Assembly: GCF_016405905.1 (NCBI RefSeq)
Contig: NZ_JAEFCB010000001.1
Span: forward strand, 1,321,281 to 1,385,280
Direction: 5' to 3'
Source: Variovorax sp. IB41
GTDB lineage: Bacteria; Pseudomonadota; Gammaproteobacteria; Burkholderiales; Burkholderiaceae_C
DNA: 64,000 bases
Position numbers and translations under genes: made by a program. Shown piece after piece: positions 1 to 14,080 of this stretch (its first letter is position 1; each line of letters starts with the position of its first letter). The notes beneath the pieces were generated by a model. That model did not search any database. It was not told the origin of the DNA and saw nothing but the letters and a program-made list of their open reading frames with translations.

Positions 1-672
1 TGCCCCCACCTTGAACGCCAGGCCGGCCACGATGAACACGAGGCCGAACACCAGCACCTGGTGGTTGACCTTGCCGGTCGAGATCGCCTTGAACACTTCG
101 TTCAGGTCGAGCGAGCCGGTCGCGCCGTACATCATCGAGAGGCCGTACAGGAGGAAGCCGCTGGCCATCGCGCCGAGCACGAAGTACTTCATCGCCGCTT
201 CGCTGGCCACCGCGTTATCGCGGCGCAGCGCGACGAGCGCGTAGCTCGAGAGCGTGAGCAGTTCCAGGCCCAGGTAGATCAGCAGGAAGTTGCTGCCCGA
301 GATCATCACGAACATGCCCAGGAGCGCGAACATGCTCACGGTGAACAGTTCGCCGCCGCGCAGCATCTCGCGGTCGGCCGCATAGGGGCGGCCGTAGATC
401 AGCGTGACCATCAGGGCGATGGTGGCGAAGCACTTGAGCCAGTTGCCCATCGAGTCGCTCACGACCATGCCGCCGAAGCCGTAGGCGGTCTTGCCGTCGA
501 GCGCGGCCATGCCGGTGAGCACGGCCACCACCAGCAGCGTGAGCAGCGTCAGCACATAGGTGCGGGTGCGGCGCGGGCTCGTGTCCGACAGGTCGACCAG
601 CGCAATGATGCAGGCCATGACCAGCAACACGATTTCGGGGTAGATCGTGACCCAGCTGAGTTTGTCAATCAT
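1..672 (-). CDS. nuoN: NADH-quinone oxidoreductase subunit N (3' end outside window)
   Basis: Proton-pumping membrane subunit of respiratory complex I (Mrp antiporter-like fold). Only the first 224 codons lie in the window; the gene runs off the left edge, so the C-terminal half of the protein is missing here. The N-terminus begins MIDKLSWVTIYPEIVLL and the visible part is a series of hydrophobic helices with the polar LELLTLSSYAL segment typical of NuoN. It is the last gene of the nuo operon, 110 nt downstream of nuoM. Start chosen at the ATG at 672, which has a GAGAACGAG run just upstream. Confidence 0.95.
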   Translation of the reverse strand, partial: MIDKLSWVTIYPEIVLLVMACIIALVDLSDTSPRRTRTYVLTLLTLLVVAVLTGMAALDGKTAYGFGGMVVSDSMGNWLKCFATIALMVTLIYGRPYAADREMLRGGELFTVSMFALLGMFVMISGSNFLLIYLGLELLTLSSYALVALRRDNAVASEAAMKYFVLGAMASGFLLYGLSMMYGATGSLDLNEVFKAISTGKVNHQVLVFGLVFIVAGLAFKVGA

Positions 673-782
673 CTCGTTCTCTTGTCTTCAGCGTGGCCGG
701 ACGGCGCAGGGCCGCCCCGAGCCGGTCCGGGGCCCCCTTGGGGGGCAGTGCAGCGGCATAGCCGCAAACGTGGGGGTCATCA
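673..782 (-). repeat. nuoM-nuoN intergenic spacer with two hairpins
   Basis: This 110-nt spacer is unusually long for an operon whose other junctions mostly overlap or nearly touch. It holds a C-run/G-run hairpin at about 732-746 (five C, TT, six G core) and a second short hairpin near 752-764 (GCGGC / GCCGC). I see no open reading frame. It resembles the dispersed GC-rich hairpin repeats of Comamonadaceae and may modulate mRNA stability between nuoM and nuoN; that role is inference. Confidence 0.5.
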
Positions 783-2261
783 TCAGGAGGGCAGCTTCGA
801 AATCGCCACATGGCGAAGGAGCTCAGTGACCGAGGCATCCATTGCATCGGTGAATGGCTTCGGATACAGGCCCATCCACAACACGGCGATCGCCAGCAGC
901 GACAGCATCAGGAACTCGCGGGCGTTGATGTCGGAGAGCTCCTTGACGTGGTCGTTGCCGACCGGGCCGAGGTACACGCGCTTGTACATCCAGAGCGTGT
1001 AGGCGGCGCCGAAGATCAGCGCGGTGGCGGCTCCCAGTCCGATCCAGAAGTTGGCCTTCACGGCGCCCAGGATCACCATCCACTCGCCCACGAAACCGGC
1101 GGTGCCCGGCAGGCCGCAGTTGGCCATGGCGAACAGCAGCGCGAAGGCGGCGAACTTGGGCATGGTGTTGACCACGCCGCCGTAGTCTGCGATCTGGCGC
1201 GAGTGCACGCGGTCGTACAGCACGCCGATGCCCAGGAACATGGCGCCCGAAACGAAGCCGTGGGCGATCATCTGGACGATACCGCCGGCGACGCCCAGCT
1301 CGTTGAAGATGAAGAAGCCCAGCGTCACGAAGCCCATGTGGGCGACCGACGAGTAGGCCACCAGCTTCTTCATGTCCTGCTGCACCAACGCCACCAGGCC
1401 CACGTAGATCACCGCGATCAGCGACAGCGCGATCATGAGCCAGGCCCATTCGTGCGAGGCGTCGGGCGCGATGGGCATCGAGAAGCGCAGGAAGCCGTAG
1501 GCACCCAGCTTCAGCATGATCGCGGCCAGCACGGCCGAGCCGCCGGTGGGCGCCTCGACGTGCACGTCGGGCAGCCACGTGTGGACCGGCCACATCGGCA
1601 CCTTCACGGCGAAGGCCGCGAAGAAGGCGAAGAACAGGAAGGTCTGCGCGGTCGAGCCCAGCGGCAGCTTGTGCCAGGCCAGGATGTCGAAGCTGCCGCC
1701 CGACTTGTTGTACAGGAAGATCAGCGCCACCAGCATCAGCAGCGAGCCGAGCAAGGTGTAGAGGAAGAACTTGAACGCCGCGTAGATCTTGTTCGGGCCG
1801 CCCCAGATGCCGATGATCAGGTACATCGGGATCAGCGTGGCCTCGAAGAACACGTAGAACAGGATGCCGTCCAGCGCGGAGAACACGCCGATCATGAAGC
1901 CCGAGAGGATCAGGAACGCGCCCATGTACTGGTTCACGCGCTCGGTGATCACTTCCCAGGCCGAGATCACGACCACGACCGTGATGAACGAGGTCAGCAG
2001 CACCATCCACAGCGACAGGCCGTCAAGACCGATGTGGTAGTTGACGTTGAAGCGGGAGATCCAGCTCGTCTTCTCGACGAACTGCATGGCGGCGGTTCCG
2101 TTCTGGAAGCGCGTGAACAGCGGCACCGTGACCAGGAAGCTCACGATGGCACCGACGAGCGCGACCCAGCGCACGCCCTTGGCATGCTCTTCGCGGCCAA
2201 ACGCCAGCAGCACGGCGCCGAATGCGATCGGCACCCAGATGGCAAGGCTCAACAAACCCAT
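783..2261 (-). CDS. nuoM: NADH-quinone oxidoreductase subunit M
   Basis: Membrane antiporter-like subunit of complex I, thought to carry one proton channel. The 492-residue product has the family's usual length and about 14 hydrophobic helices. Landmarks are the MYLIIGIWGG segment near residue 150, the VPMWPVHTWLPDVHVEAPTGGS channel region near residue 225, and LVAYSSVAHMGFVTLG near residue 300. It starts at the ATG at 2261, 25 nt after the nuoL stop, and sits between nuoL and nuoN in the standard nuoA-N order. Confidence 0.97.
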   Translation of the reverse strand: MGLLSLAIWVPIAFGAVLLAFGREEHAKGVRWVALVGAIVSFLVTVPLFTRFQNGTAAMQFVEKTSWISRFNVNYHIGLDGLSLWMVLLTSFITVVVVISAWEVITERVNQYMGAFLILSGFMIGVFSALDGILFYVFFEATLIPMYLIIGIWGGPNKIYAAFKFFLYTLLGSLLMLVALIFLYNKSGGSFDILAWHKLPLGSTAQTFLFFAFFAAFAVKVPMWPVHTWLPDVHVEAPTGGSAVLAAIMLKLGAYGFLRFSMPIAPDASHEWAWLMIALSLIAVIYVGLVALVQQDMKKLVAYSSVAHMGFVTLGFFIFNELGVAGGIVQMIAHGFVSGAMFLGIGVLYDRVHSRQIADYGGVVNTMPKFAAFALLFAMANCGLPGTAGFVGEWMVILGAVKANFWIGLGAATALIFGAAYTLWMYKRVYLGPVGNDHVKELSDINAREFLMLSLLAIAVLWMGLYPKPFTDAMDASVTELLRHVAISKLPS

Positions 2262-2286
2262 TTTTCTTTTTCTCCAGCGTTCGGGC

Positions 2287-4341
<2,055 letters not shown>

Positions 4342-4348
4342 GTTGATT

Positions 4349-4657
4349 TCAACCCTTGAGCGAGTTGAGCTCGTCGACGTTGATGTTGGACTTGTTGCGG
4401 AACAACAGCACCAGCAACGCGAGACCGATCGCCGACTCGGCCGCGGCCACCGTCAGGATGAAGAACACGAAGATCTGGCCGTGCATGTCGCCCAGGTAGT
4501 GCGAGAAGGCCACGAAGTTCATGTTGACCGCCAGCAGCATCAGCTCGATGGCCATCAGCAGCACGATCAGGTTCTTGCGGTTCAGGAAGATGCCGATCAC
4601 CGACAGCGCGAAGAGCATCGCGCCGAGCGAGAGAAAGTGTCCGAGCGTGAGCGTCAT
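4349..4657 (-). CDS. nuoK: NADH-quinone oxidoreductase subunit K
   Basis: Small three-helix membrane subunit of complex I (102 residues, normal length). The first helix is followed by [20 protein letters not shown], containing the conserved Glu of helix 2, and a second acidic helix with [18 protein letters not shown]. Its ATG overlaps the nuoJ TGA by four nucleotides (ATGA), which points to translational coupling. Confidence 0.97.
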   Translation of the reverse strand: MTLTLGHFLSLGAMLFALSVIGIFLNRKNLIVLLMAIELMLLAVNMNFVAFSHYLGDMHGQIFVFFILTVAAAESAIGLALLVLLFRNKSNINVDELNSLKG

Positions 4658-5319
4658 GCCTTGTTTTCCTTTGCCGCTTCGGCCGGTGCTGCCGGCGCCG
4701 CTTCCACCACGGGTTCAGCCGCACGCGTCACCGGCATCTGCACGATGCGCACGCGGTCGCGCGCCTTCACGCGCACCTGGTCCGACGGGTTGGTGTACTT
4801 GCTGTCCTTGCGGGTGCGCAGCGTCAGTGCAATGGCCGCCACGATGGCCACGAGCAGGATGACCGCGGCGATTTCCAGCGGGTAGAGGTACTCGGAATAG
4901 AGCAGCTTGCCCAGCTCCATCGTGTTCGAGGTGTTGGGAGAGGTGACCGCCATGGCGCGCGGTGCTTCGCCCAAGCGAAAGCCGCCCATGAGCACGGCCG
5001 CCATTTCGAGCGCGATCAGCGCGCCCACGCCGGCCGCGAGCGGGAAGTGCTTCCAGAAGCCCTGTCGCAAGCTGTCGACGTTGATGTCCAGCATCATCAC
5101 GACGAAGAGGAACAGCACCATCACGGCGCCGACGTACACCAGCACGAGCGAGATCGCGAGGAACTCGGCGCGCAGCAGCAACCAGATGGCCGAAGCCTGG
5201 AAGAAGGCCAGCACCAGGTACAGCGCGGCGTACACGGGATTGCGGGCGGTGATGACGCGGAAGGCTGCAAAAAGCAGCACCACGGCAAACAGATAGAACA
5301 GACCGGTCTTGACGTCCAT
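4654..5319 (-). CDS. nuoJ: NADH-quinone oxidoreductase subunit J
   Basis: Membrane subunit of complex I, 221 residues. It has five predicted helices, including [20 protein letters not shown], the conserved helix-3 region containing a pi-bulge in known structures. A polar C-terminal tail rich in Ala, Pro and Glu (about the last 50 residues) follows the last helix. The start was placed at the ATG at 5319 ([12 protein letters not shown]) because the in-frame codons upstream give a Pro/Thr-rich stretch unlike the family. It overlaps nuoK by 4 nt. Confidence 0.95.
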   Translation of the reverse strand: MDVKTGLFYLFAVVLLFAAFRVITARNPVYAALYLVLAFFQASAIWLLLRAEFLAISLVLVYVGAVMVLFLFVVMMLDINVDSLRQGFWKHFPLAAGVGALIALEMAAVLMGGFRLGEAPRAMAVTSPNTSNTMELGKLLYSEYLYPLEIAAVILLVAIVAAIALTLRTRKDSKYTNPSDQVRVKARDRVRIVQMPVTRAAEPVVEAAPAAPAEAAKENKA

Positions 5320-5356
5320 TGGAATTCGGGTGGGTACGGGTTTCGGGCTGGACGGA

Positions 5357-5902
5357 TCAGCGGTACTTGGCGTCGGCCGCCTTGTTCGCTGCAATTTCTT
5401 TTTCGTAGCGGTCGCCCACGGCCAGCAGCATGTCCTTGGTGAAGTACAGGTCGCCGCGCTTTTCGCCGTGGTATTCGAAGATGTGGGTCTCCACGATCGA
5501 GTCGACCGGGCAGCTCTCTTCGCAGAAGCCGCAGAAGATGCACTTGGTCAGGTCGATGTCGTAGCGCGTGGTGCGGCGCGAGCCGTCGTCGCGCACATCC
5601 GATTCGATGGTGATCGCCAGCGCCGGGCAGACGGCTTCGCAGAGCTTGCAGGCAATGCAGCGCTCCTCGCCGTTTTCATAGCGGCGCAGCGCGTGCAGGC
5701 CGCGAAAACGCGGCGACAGCGGTGTCTTCTCTTCGGGGAACTGCACCGTGATCTTGCGGGCGAAGGCGTACTTGCCGGTGATCGCCAGGCCCTTGAACAG
5801 TTCGAACAGCATGAAGCTGCCCAAAAAATCCTTGAGCGAGAACGGTGCGGAAGCCAGCTTGGACGGGCGCGCGAGCGCGCTGGCGGATTGCGCAGCAGTC
5901 AT
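5357..5902 (-). CDS. nuoI: NADH-quinone oxidoreductase subunit I (two [4Fe-4S])
   Basis: Ferredoxin-like subunit that holds clusters N6a and N6b of complex I and passes electrons towards NuoB. The 181-residue protein carries two CxxCxxCxxxCP motifs, Cys82/85/88/92 and Cys121/124/127/131. The N-terminal amphipathic segment [20 protein letters not shown] anchors it to the membrane arm. Start set at the ATG at 5902 ([10 protein letters not shown]). It lies 17 nt after nuoH and 37 nt before nuoJ. Confidence 0.97.
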   Translation of the reverse strand: MTAAQSASALARPSKLASAPFSLKDFLGSFMLFELFKGLAITGKYAFARKITVQFPEEKTPLSPRFRGLHALRRYENGEERCIACKLCEAVCPALAITIESDVRDDGSRRTTRYDIDLTKCIFCGFCEESCPVDSIVETHIFEYHGEKRGDLYFTKDMLLAVGDRYEKEIAANKAADAKYR

Positions 5903-5919
5903 GATATTGGCGCTTCCAG

Positions 5920-6996
5920 TTATTTCCAGATGTTGAACGGCGTCTGCATCCAGCCACCGACCACGACCAGCCACACCAGGGTGACGGGAATGAAGATCTT
6001 CCAGCCCAGACGCATGATCTGGTCATAACGGAAGCGCGGGAACGTCGAGCGCACCCACAGGAACATGGTGACCACGCAGAAGGTCTTGGCACCGAGCCAG
6101 ATCCAGCCGGGAATGAAGCTCAAGAACTCGAAGGGCGGCAGCCAGCCTCCGAGGAACAGCACCACGGTCAGGATCGAGACCAGCCACATGTTGGCGTACT
6201 CGGCCAGGAAGAACATCGCGAAGCTCATGCCCGAGTACTCGATCATGTGGCCGGCGACGATTTCCGATTCGCCTTCCACCACGTCGAACGGGTGGCGGTT
6301 GGTTTCAGCCAGGCCCGAGATGAAGTAGACGACGAAGATCGGCAGCAGCGGCAGCCAGTTCCACGACAGGAAGCCCACGCCCATGCTGGCGAAGATGCCC
6401 TTGCCCTGCACGTTCACGATCTCGCTCATGTTCAGGCTGCCGGTGACCATCAGCACCACGACGAAGCAGAAGCCCATCGCGATTTCGTAGCTCACCATCT
6501 GCGCCGAGGCGCGCAGCGCGCCCAGGAACGCGTACTTCGAGTTCGATGCCCAGCCGGCGATGATCACGCCGTACACCTCGAGCGAGGTGATGGCCATCAC
6601 GAACAGGAGACCGGCATTGATGTTGGCCAGCGCCACGTCGGGGCCGAAGGGAATCACGGCCCATGCGGCGAGCGCCGGCATGATGGTCATGATCGGGCCC
6701 AGCAGGAACAGGCCCTTGTTGGCGACCGTCGGAATGATGATTTCCTTGGTCATCAGCTTGAGCGCGTCGGCAATCGGCTGGAGCAGGCCCATCGGTCCGA
6801 TGCGGTTCGGGCCCACGCGGATCTGCGTGAAGCCGATGGCCTTGCGCTCCCACAGCGTGAGGTAGGCCACGGCCAGCATCAGCGGGATCACGACCACGAT
6901 GATCTTGATCAGCGTCCAGATCACGGGCCATGCCACTGCCGTCCACCAGCCCGCGGCGATCAGCCCCTGGCCGAAGCCATGAATGGTGTCGATCAT
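5920..6996 (-). CDS. nuoH: NADH-quinone oxidoreductase subunit H
   Basis: Membrane subunit at the junction of the hydrophilic and membrane arms that forms much of the quinone-binding chamber. The 358-residue protein shows [20 protein letters not shown], the conserved arginine-rich loop, [24 protein letters not shown], and the acidic loop [20 protein letters not shown]. Its ATG overlaps the nuoG stop (ATGA at 6993-6996), so the two are probably translationally coupled. Confidence 0.97.
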   Translation of the reverse strand: MIDTIHGFGQGLIAAGWWTAVAWPVIWTLIKIIVVVIPLMLAVAYLTLWERKAIGFTQIRVGPNRIGPMGLLQPIADALKLMTKEIIIPTVANKGLFLLGPIMTIMPALAAWAVIPFGPDVALANINAGLLFVMAITSLEVYGVIIAGWASNSKYAFLGALRASAQMVSYEIAMGFCFVVVLMVTGSLNMSEIVNVQGKGIFASMGVGFLSWNWLPLLPIFVVYFISGLAETNRHPFDVVEGESEIVAGHMIEYSGMSFAMFFLAEYANMWLVSILTVVLFLGGWLPPFEFLSFIPGWIWLGAKTFCVVTMFLWVRSTFPRFRYDQIMRLGWKIFIPVTLVWLVVVGGWMQTPFNIWK

Positions 6997-9164
6997 GCCA
7001 ATGCCTCCTCGGCCTGACCCGATGCGACCGGCGCGTTCGATGCGTTGCGTGCATCGGCCGTCAGTTGCAGCGACGGAGCGCGGCGCACGATGGAGTCGAG
7101 CTGGTAGATGCTCGCGACCACAGGTGCCGATGCGGCGCCGTTGGAGGCGACGGCGTTCGCGGCCGTTGCATTGTTCAGGGCGTTGGCCGGAAGCGCACCG
7201 CCCTCGCCCACCGTCTTGAGCACGTCGGCGGTCGATTCGAACGCGAAGCCGGGCAGGCCCAGCAGGTTGGCCAGCACGCGCAGCACCTTCCAGGCCGGAC
7301 GCGCTTCGCCTTGCGGCTTCACGACGGCATGGAAACCTTGCAGGCGACCTTCGGCATTGACGAAGGTGCCGGGGGTTTCGGTGAACGGGGCGATCGGCAG
7401 CAGCACGTCGCTGAATTCGAGGTTGGCCTTGAAGGGACTCAGCGTGACGACCATCTGCGCGTTGCCGACGACATCGGCAGCGGCGGCACCGGCGGCCGAG
7501 TCGAACACCGGTTCGGTGTTCAGCAGCAGCACGGCCTTGAGGCCGGAGCCCGCGGCGAGCATGCGGCCGGCATCGAGGCCGCCGTTCTTCGGATAGGCGC
7601 CGACGAGTTGCGCGCCCACGGTGTTGGCGGCTTCGGTCAGGTAGCCGACGGTCGCGCCGGTTTGTGCGCCGATCCAGTTCGCAAGGGCCAGCAGGCTGCT
7701 GGCTTGTGCGTGGTGGGCGGCGGCATTGCCGAGCAGGATGGCCTTGCGTTCGCCGCCCAGCAGCGACGCTGCGATGGCCTCTGCGGCGGCATCGGGTTCG
7801 TTCTTCGGTGCCAGCGGTGCGGCAGCGCCGTTGGTCTTGCCGATGGCGGCGGCGACCGCGGCCAGCGCCTCGACCCATTGGCCCGCGTCGACGATGGTCG
7901 ATTGCGCGGCGGTGATGGCCCACGCCTCGCGGTCGGCCATCAGGTCGGCCGAGGTGATCACCGACAGCGCGGCGCTCTTGCGCACGGCCTGGCGGATGCG
8001 CTGCGCAAACAGCGGGTGGTCCTTGCGCAGGTTCGAGCCAATGACCAGCGCGCGCTGCACCTGCGTGAGCGAAGCGATCGAGGTGCCGAGCCAGCGCACA
8101 CCTTCGAACGCCGTGAATTCGGCGTTGCGCAGGCGGTAATCGATGTTGTCGCTGCCCAGTTCACGCGTGAGCATGGCGGCGAGCTGCAGCTCTTCGAGCG
8201 TGCTGTGCGGGCTCACCAGCGTGCCGATGCTTTGCGCGCCGTGGTCGGTCTTGATCTGCTTCAGGCCATTGGCCACGTACTCGAGCGCGGTCTGCCAGTC
8301 GACCTGCTGCCATTGGCCGCCTTGCTTGAGCATGGGCTGCGTCAGGCGTTCCGTGCCGTTGAGGGCTTCGTACGAGAAGCGGTCGCGGTCGGCGATCCAG
8401 CATTCGTTGACGTCTTCGTTCTCCAGAGGCACCACGCGCATCACGCGGTTGTTCTTGACCTGGACGATCAGGTTCGAGCCGGTGGAGTCGTGCGGGCTCA
8501 CCGACTTGCGGCGCGACAGTTCCCAGGTGCGGGCGCTGTAGCGGAACGGCTTGCTCGTGAGCGCGCCGACCGGGCAGATGTCGATCATGTTGCCCGAGAG
8601 CTCCGAGTCGACCGAGTCGCCGAGGAAGGTCTCGATTTCGGAGTGCTCGCCGCGCTGGGTCATGCCCAGCTCCATCACGCCGGCCACTTCCTGGCCGAAG
8701 CGAACGCACCGCGTGCAATGGATGCAGCGGCTCATCTCCTCCATGCTGATGAGCGGGCCGACGTCCTTGTGGAAGACGACGCGCTTTTCTTCTTCGTAGC
8801 GCGAAGAAGAGCCGCCGTAGCCGACGGCCAGGTCCTGCAGCTGGCATTCGCCGCCCTGGTCGCAGATGGGGCAATCCAGCGGGTGGTTGATCAGGAGGAA
8901 CTCCATGACCGACTGCTGCGCCTTGATGGCCTTCTCGCTCTTGGTGCGAACGATCATGCCCTGCGTGACGGGCGTGGCGCAGGCCGGCATCGGCTTGGGC
9001 GCCTTCTCCACGTCGACCAGGCACATGCGGCAGTTGGCCGCGATGCTGAGTTTCTTGTGATAGCAGAAGTGCGGGATGTAGGTGCCCGCCTTGTCGGCCG
9101 CATGCATCACCATGCTGCCTTCGGTCACTTCGACCTTCTTGCCGTCGAGTTCGATTTCGATCAT
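6993..9164 (-). CDS. nuoG: NADH-quinone oxidoreductase subunit G
   Basis: Large iron-sulfur subunit of the electron-input arm, 723 residues. The [2Fe-2S] ligands N1b are Cys34/45/48/62; His94 with Cys98/101/107 hold N5; Cys147/150/153/197 hold N4. A molybdopterin-oxidoreductase-like domain without catalytic function follows. Where enterobacterial NuoG carries the four-Cys N7 motif, this protein has no cysteines (residues about 218-231), so N7 is absent. The C-terminus is Ala-rich and low in complexity. The start at the ATG at 9164 gives the canonical [13 protein letters not shown]. Confidence 0.97.
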   Translation of the reverse strand: MIEIELDGKKVEVTEGSMVMHAADKAGTYIPHFCYHKKLSIAANCRMCLVDVEKAPKPMPACATPVTQGMIVRTKSEKAIKAQQSVMEFLLINHPLDCPICDQGGECQLQDLAVGYGGSSSRYEEEKRVVFHKDVGPLISMEEMSRCIHCTRCVRFGQEVAGVMELGMTQRGEHSEIETFLGDSVDSELSGNMIDICPVGALTSKPFRYSARTWELSRRKSVSPHDSTGSNLIVQVKNNRVMRVVPLENEDVNECWIADRDRFSYEALNGTERLTQPMLKQGGQWQQVDWQTALEYVANGLKQIKTDHGAQSIGTLVSPHSTLEELQLAAMLTRELGSDNIDYRLRNAEFTAFEGVRWLGTSIASLTQVQRALVIGSNLRKDHPLFAQRIRQAVRKSAALSVITSADLMADREAWAITAAQSTIVDAGQWVEALAAVAAAIGKTNGAAAPLAPKNEPDAAAEAIAASLLGGERKAILLGNAAAHHAQASSLLALANWIGAQTGATVGYLTEAANTVGAQLVGAYPKNGGLDAGRMLAAGSGLKAVLLLNTEPVFDSAAGAAAADVVGNAQMVVTLSPFKANLEFSDVLLPIAPFTETPGTFVNAEGRLQGFHAVVKPQGEARPAWKVLRVLANLLGLPGFAFESTADVLKTVGEGGALPANALNNATAANAVASNGAASAPVVASIYQLDSIVRRAPSLQLTADARNASNAPVASGQAEEALA

Positions 9165-9184
9165 GAGTATGTTTCTTCTCGCGC

Positions 9185-10524
<1,340 letters not shown>

Positions 10525-10525
<1 letters not shown>

Positions 10526-11067
10526 TACGCGGCCTCCCCTTTGGTCGAGCCACGCAGGCCCTCGATGAGCTGGTCGAGCTTCTCGTTGCTCATGAAGCTG
10601 CACATGGTGCGGTCGTTGACCAGCATCACGGGCGAATCGGCGCAGGCGCCCAGGCACTCGCTCTGCTGCAGCGTGAACAAACCGTCCTCGGTCGTCTCGC
10701 CCATCTTGATGCCCAGCTTCTTCTCGAGGTGAACGAGCGCGGTGACGCCGTCACGCAGCTGGCACGGCAGGTTGGTGCACACGTTGAGCTTGAACTTGCC
10801 CACCGGATGCTGGTTGTACATGTTGTAGAAGGTCGTCACCTCGTGCACGGCGATGGGCGCCATGCCGAGGTAGTCGGCGATCTCGCGCTCGCGCTGCATG
10901 CTGATGTAGCCTTCGCCCTGCTGGACGATGGCCAGGCACGCCATCACGGCGGAGGCCTTGCCGGCCTCGGGGTACTTGGCGACTTCGCGCGCAAAGCGCT
11001 CGAGGACGTCGGCCGTCAGCGGCGCCGAAGGGGCCGCGTCGTGGTGATGGGTTGAGGAAGTCGTCAT
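10525..11067 (-). CDS. nuoE: NADH-quinone oxidoreductase subunit E
   Basis: Thioredoxin-fold subunit carrying the off-pathway [2Fe-2S] cluster N1a next to NuoF. The 180-residue product has ligands Cys97, Cys102, Cys138 and Cys142 in the pattern C-x4-C...C-x3-C. An N-terminal polar extension contains three consecutive histidines (residues 7-9). It overlaps nuoF by one base and follows nuoD by 10 nt. Confidence 0.97.
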
Positions 11068-11077
11068 TCGCTCTTTC

Positions 11078-12331
11078 TCACCTGTCGATTTCGCCGAACA
11101 CGATGTCCATCGTGCCGATCACCGCGACAGCGTCGGCGATCATGTGACCGCGCGACATTTCGTCGAGGGCGGCGAGGTGCGGGAAACCGGGGGCGCGGAT
11201 CTTCAGGCGGTAGGGCTTGTTGGCGCCGTCGCTCACGAGATAGATGCCGAACTCGCCCTTCGGATGCTCGACGGCGGCATAGGCCTCGCCTTCGGGCACA
11301 TGGAAGCCTTCGGTGAAGAGCTTGAAATGGTGGATCAGCTCCTCCATGTTCGCCTTCATCGATTCGCGCGCGGGCGCGGCGACCTTGTGGTTGTCGGTGA
11401 TCACCGGGCCGGGGTTGGCGCGCAGCCATGCCGAGCACTGCTGGATGATCTTGTTGGCCTGGCGCATCTCTTCGACGCGTACGAGGTAGCGGTCGTAGCA
11501 GTCGCCGGTCTTGCCCACGGGCACGTCGAACTGCATCTGGTCGTAGACGTCGTAGGGCTGCTTCTTGCGCAGGTCCCATTCGATGCCCGAGCCGCGCAGC
11601 ATCGGGCCGGTGAAGCCCAGGTTCAGCGCGCGCTCCGGCGTCACGACGCCGATGCCCACGGTGCGCTGCTTCCAGATGCGGTTGTCGGTGAGCAGCGTCT
11701 CGTACTCGTCGACCATTTTCGGGAAGCGCTTGCAGAAGTCGTCCACGAAGTCGAGGAGAGAACCCTGGCGGTTCTCGTTCAGGCGCTCGATGGCCTTCGC
11801 GTTCTTGATCTTGCTGACCTTGTACTGCGGCATCGCGTCCGGCAGGTCGCGGTACACGCCACCCGGACGGAAGTACGCCGCGTGCATGCGCGCGCCGGAG
11901 ACGGCCTCGTACATGTCGAACAGGTCTTCGCGCTCGCGGAAGCAGTAGATGAGCATGTTCATCGCGCCGCAATCCAGGCCGTGCGCGCCGAGCCACAAGA
12001 GGTGGTTCAGGAGACGGGTGATTTCGGCGAACATCACGCGGATGTACTGCGCGCGAATCGGCACGTCCAGGCCCATCATCCGCTCGATGGCCAGGCAATA
12101 GGCGTGCTCGTTGGACATCATCGACACGTAGTCGAGGCGGTCCATGTAGGGCAGCGACTGGATGAAGGTGCGCGATTCGGCGAGCTTCTCGGTCGCGCGG
12201 TGCAAGAGGCCGATGTGCGGGTCGGCGCGCTGGATCACTTCGCCGTCGAGCTCGAGCACCAGGCGCAGCACGCCGTGCGCGGCCGGATGCTGGGGGCCGA
12301 AGTTGAGGGTGTAGTTCTTGATTTCGGCCAT
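11078..12331 (-). CDS. nuoD: NADH-quinone oxidoreductase subunit D
   Basis: 49-kDa-type subunit, derived from hydrogenase large subunits, forming the quinone headgroup pocket together with NuoB. The 417-residue protein opens with [19 protein letters not shown], containing the quinone-site histidine loop, and has [11 protein letters not shown] and [10 protein letters not shown] segments. It is a separate gene from nuoC, as usual in beta-proteobacteria and unlike the nuoCD fusion of enterobacteria. One nucleotide separates it from nuoC. Confidence 0.97.
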   Translation of the reverse strand: MAEIKNYTLNFGPQHPAAHGVLRLVLELDGEVIQRADPHIGLLHRATEKLAESRTFIQSLPYMDRLDYVSMMSNEHAYCLAIERMMGLDVPIRAQYIRVMFAEITRLLNHLLWLGAHGLDCGAMNMLIYCFREREDLFDMYEAVSGARMHAAYFRPGGVYRDLPDAMPQYKVSKIKNAKAIERLNENRQGSLLDFVDDFCKRFPKMVDEYETLLTDNRIWKQRTVGIGVVTPERALNLGFTGPMLRGSGIEWDLRKKQPYDVYDQMQFDVPVGKTGDCYDRYLVRVEEMRQANKIIQQCSAWLRANPGPVITDNHKVAAPARESMKANMEELIHHFKLFTEGFHVPEGEAYAAVEHPKGEFGIYLVSDGANKPYRLKIRAPGFPHLAALDEMSRGHMIADAVAVIGTMDIVFGEIDR

Positions 12332-12332
12332 A

Positions 12333-12944
12333 TCAGTGCAAACCGCCGCCGTAGTTGTCTTCGCGGATCACGCGTGGCGTGATTTCCCGCGGCTCGATCG
12401 ATACCGGCTGGTACACGACGCGCTTCTGTTCTTCGTCGTAACGCATCTCGACGTGACCCGACACCGGGAAGTCCTTGCGGAACGGGTGGCCGATGAAGCC
12501 GTAGTCGGTCAGGATGCGGCGCAGGTCGTCGTGGCCGTCGAACACGATGCCGTAGAGGTCGAACGCTTCGCGCTCGAACCAGGTGGCGGCGCTCCAGACG
12601 GGCTGCAGCGAATCGACCACGGGCAGGTCTTCGTGGGGCGCGAACACCTTCAGGCGCACGCGCTGGTTGAGCGTGACCGACAGCAGGTGCGAAACGACGC
12701 AGAAGCGCTCGCCCTGCCACTCGCCTTCGCGGTAGTCGGAGTAGTCCATGCCGCAGAGGTCGATCAGTTGCTCGAAGCGGCAGCCGGGCGCATCGCGCAG
12801 CAGCGTGGCGGCGTCGATGTAGTCGGCAGCACTCACCACGACAGTCACCTCGCCCAGTGCGAGCGTCACGCTCTTGGCTTTGGCGCCGAGCGTCTCGGTG
12901 ATGGTGGCGCGCAGCACCTCCGGCGAAATTGCAAAGTCAGTCAT
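12333..12944 (-). CDS. nuoC: NADH-quinone oxidoreductase subunit C
   Basis: 30-kDa-type hydrophilic subunit of the complex I connecting module, 203 residues. The signature [22 protein letters not shown] and the downstream [29 protein letters not shown] are diagnostic. The ATG at 12944 ([10 protein letters not shown]) is preferred over the in-frame codon nine residues upstream; it is preceded by a GAGAG element and lies just after the nuoB stop region. Confidence 0.96.
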   Translation of the reverse strand: MTDFAISPEVLRATITETLGAKAKSVTLALGEVTVVVSAADYIDAATLLRDAPGCRFEQLIDLCGMDYSDYREGEWQGERFCVVSHLLSVTLNQRVRLKVFAPHEDLPVVDSLQPVWSAATWFEREAFDLYGIVFDGHDDLRRILTDYGFIGHPFRKDFPVSGHVEMRYDEEQKRVVYQPVSIEPREITPRVIREDNYGGGLH

Positions 12945-12957
12945 CGTCGGCAATCTC

Positions 12958-13437
12958 TCAGGCGCGGGCAATGGTGTTGGTGCGGCGAATCTTCTGCTGC
13001 AGCTGGATCACGCCGTAGAGCAATGCCTCGGCGGTGGGCGGGCAACCCGGAACGTAGACGTCGACCGGCACGATGCGGTCGCAGCCGCGCACGACCGAAT
13101 AGCTGTAGTGGTAGTAGCCACCGCCATTGGCGCACGAGCCCATCGAGAGCACCCAGCGCGGCTCGGGCATCTGGTCGTAGACCTTGCGCAGCGCCGGCGC
13201 CATCTTGTTGCACAGCGTGCCGGCCACGATCATCAGATCGGACTGGCGCGGGCTTGGACGGAACAGCATGCCGAAACGGTCGATGTCGTAGCGGGCGGCA
13301 CCCGCATGCATCATTTCGACCGCACAGCATGCGAGGCCGAACGTCATCGGCCAGAGAGATCCGGTCTTCGCCCAATTCACCACCGAGTCGTAGGTGGTGG
13401 TGACGAAACCTTCTTTGAGAACGCCTTCAATGGCCAT
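12958..13437 (-). CDS. nuoB: NADH-quinone oxidoreductase subunit B
   Basis: Subunit that binds the terminal cluster N2 and donates electrons to quinone. The 159-residue protein has the tandem cysteines Cys37-Cys38 plus Cys102 and Cys132 ([25 protein letters not shown]), the complete N2 ligand set. It lies 12 nt downstream of nuoA and upstream of nuoC. Confidence 0.98.
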   Translation of the reverse strand: MAIEGVLKEGFVTTTYDSVVNWAKTGSLWPMTFGLACCAVEMMHAGAARYDIDRFGMLFRPSPRQSDLMIVAGTLCNKMAPALRKVYDQMPEPRWVLSMGSCANGGGYYHYSYSVVRGCDRIVPVDVYVPGCPPTAEALLYGVIQLQQKIRRTNTIARA

Positions 13438-13449
13438 CGTGATTCCTTG

Positions 13450-13809
13450 TCATTCCCAGTCGAGCGCGCCTTTTTTCCACTCGTAGATGAAACCTACGAC
13501 GAGGATGGCGAGAAAGATCATCATGGCCCAGAAGCCGACAGCACCGATCTCCTTGAGCGCAATGGCCCACGGGAAAAGAAAGGCAATTTCGAGATCGAAC
13601 AGGATGAAGAGAATGGCAACGAGGTAATAGCGCACGTCGAACTTCATGCGCGCATCCTCGAAGGCTTCGAAGCCGCACTCGTAGGGAGCGTTCTTCGCAG
13701 CGTCTGGCCGGTTGGGGCCGAGGATGTATCCGATGACTTGGGGGGCGACGCCTACGCCGACTCCGACCAAAATGAACAAAAGGACGGGAAGGTAGGAATC
13801 GAGGTTCAT
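13450..13809 (-). CDS. nuoA: NADH-quinone oxidoreductase subunit A
   Basis: Three-helix membrane subunit at the quinone-entry side of complex I, first gene of the nuo operon. The 119-residue protein shows the [20 protein letters not shown] loop with the conserved cysteine and the FLFPWAIAL helix. Start at the ATG at 13809 ([11 protein letters not shown]); a ten-codon in-frame extension upstream looks unlike the family. The tRNA-Leu gene ends 67 nt upstream, so the operon promoter may lie in that spacer or transcription may read through from secG. Confidence 0.96.
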   Translation of the reverse strand: MNLDSYLPVLLFILVGVGVGVAPQVIGYILGPNRPDAAKNAPYECGFEAFEDARMKFDVRYYLVAILFILFDLEIAFLFPWAIALKEIGAVGFWAMMIFLAILVVGFIYEWKKGALDWE

Positions 13810-13876
13810 CGAGAAATTTTCACCGCTTGCCACCGGCAAGAAGAACCTCTGGATGAGGTTTTCTGCCGATGAGATT

Positions 13877-13961
13877 TGGTGCGGTCGGCGAGACTCGAAC
13901 TCGCACAGCTTTCGCCACTACCCCCTCAAGATAGCGTGTCTACCAATTTCACCACGACCGC
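13877..13961 (-). tRNA. tRNA-Leu (anticodon GAG)
   Basis: An 85-nt type-II (class with long variable arm) tRNA. The acceptor stem GCGGTCG pairs with CGACCGC, followed by discriminator A and an encoded CCA. The anticodon stem CTATC/GGTAG closes the loop TTGAGGG, giving anticodon GAG, which reads CUC and CUU leucine codons. A TTCGAGT T-loop follows a GCGAG T-stem. It sits between secG and nuoA on the same strand, a linkage conserved in beta-proteobacteria. Confidence 0.96.
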
Positions 13962-14080
13962 GGTTTTTGCTGTTCAGATGGCATGAGGTACCGGTTAAGG
14001 CATTTGGCTTTCTGAACAGCTTTAGAGTTTACCCTGAAATGCAGCCGTTTCTCGCTGACGACTGCATGAAAACGACTGGA

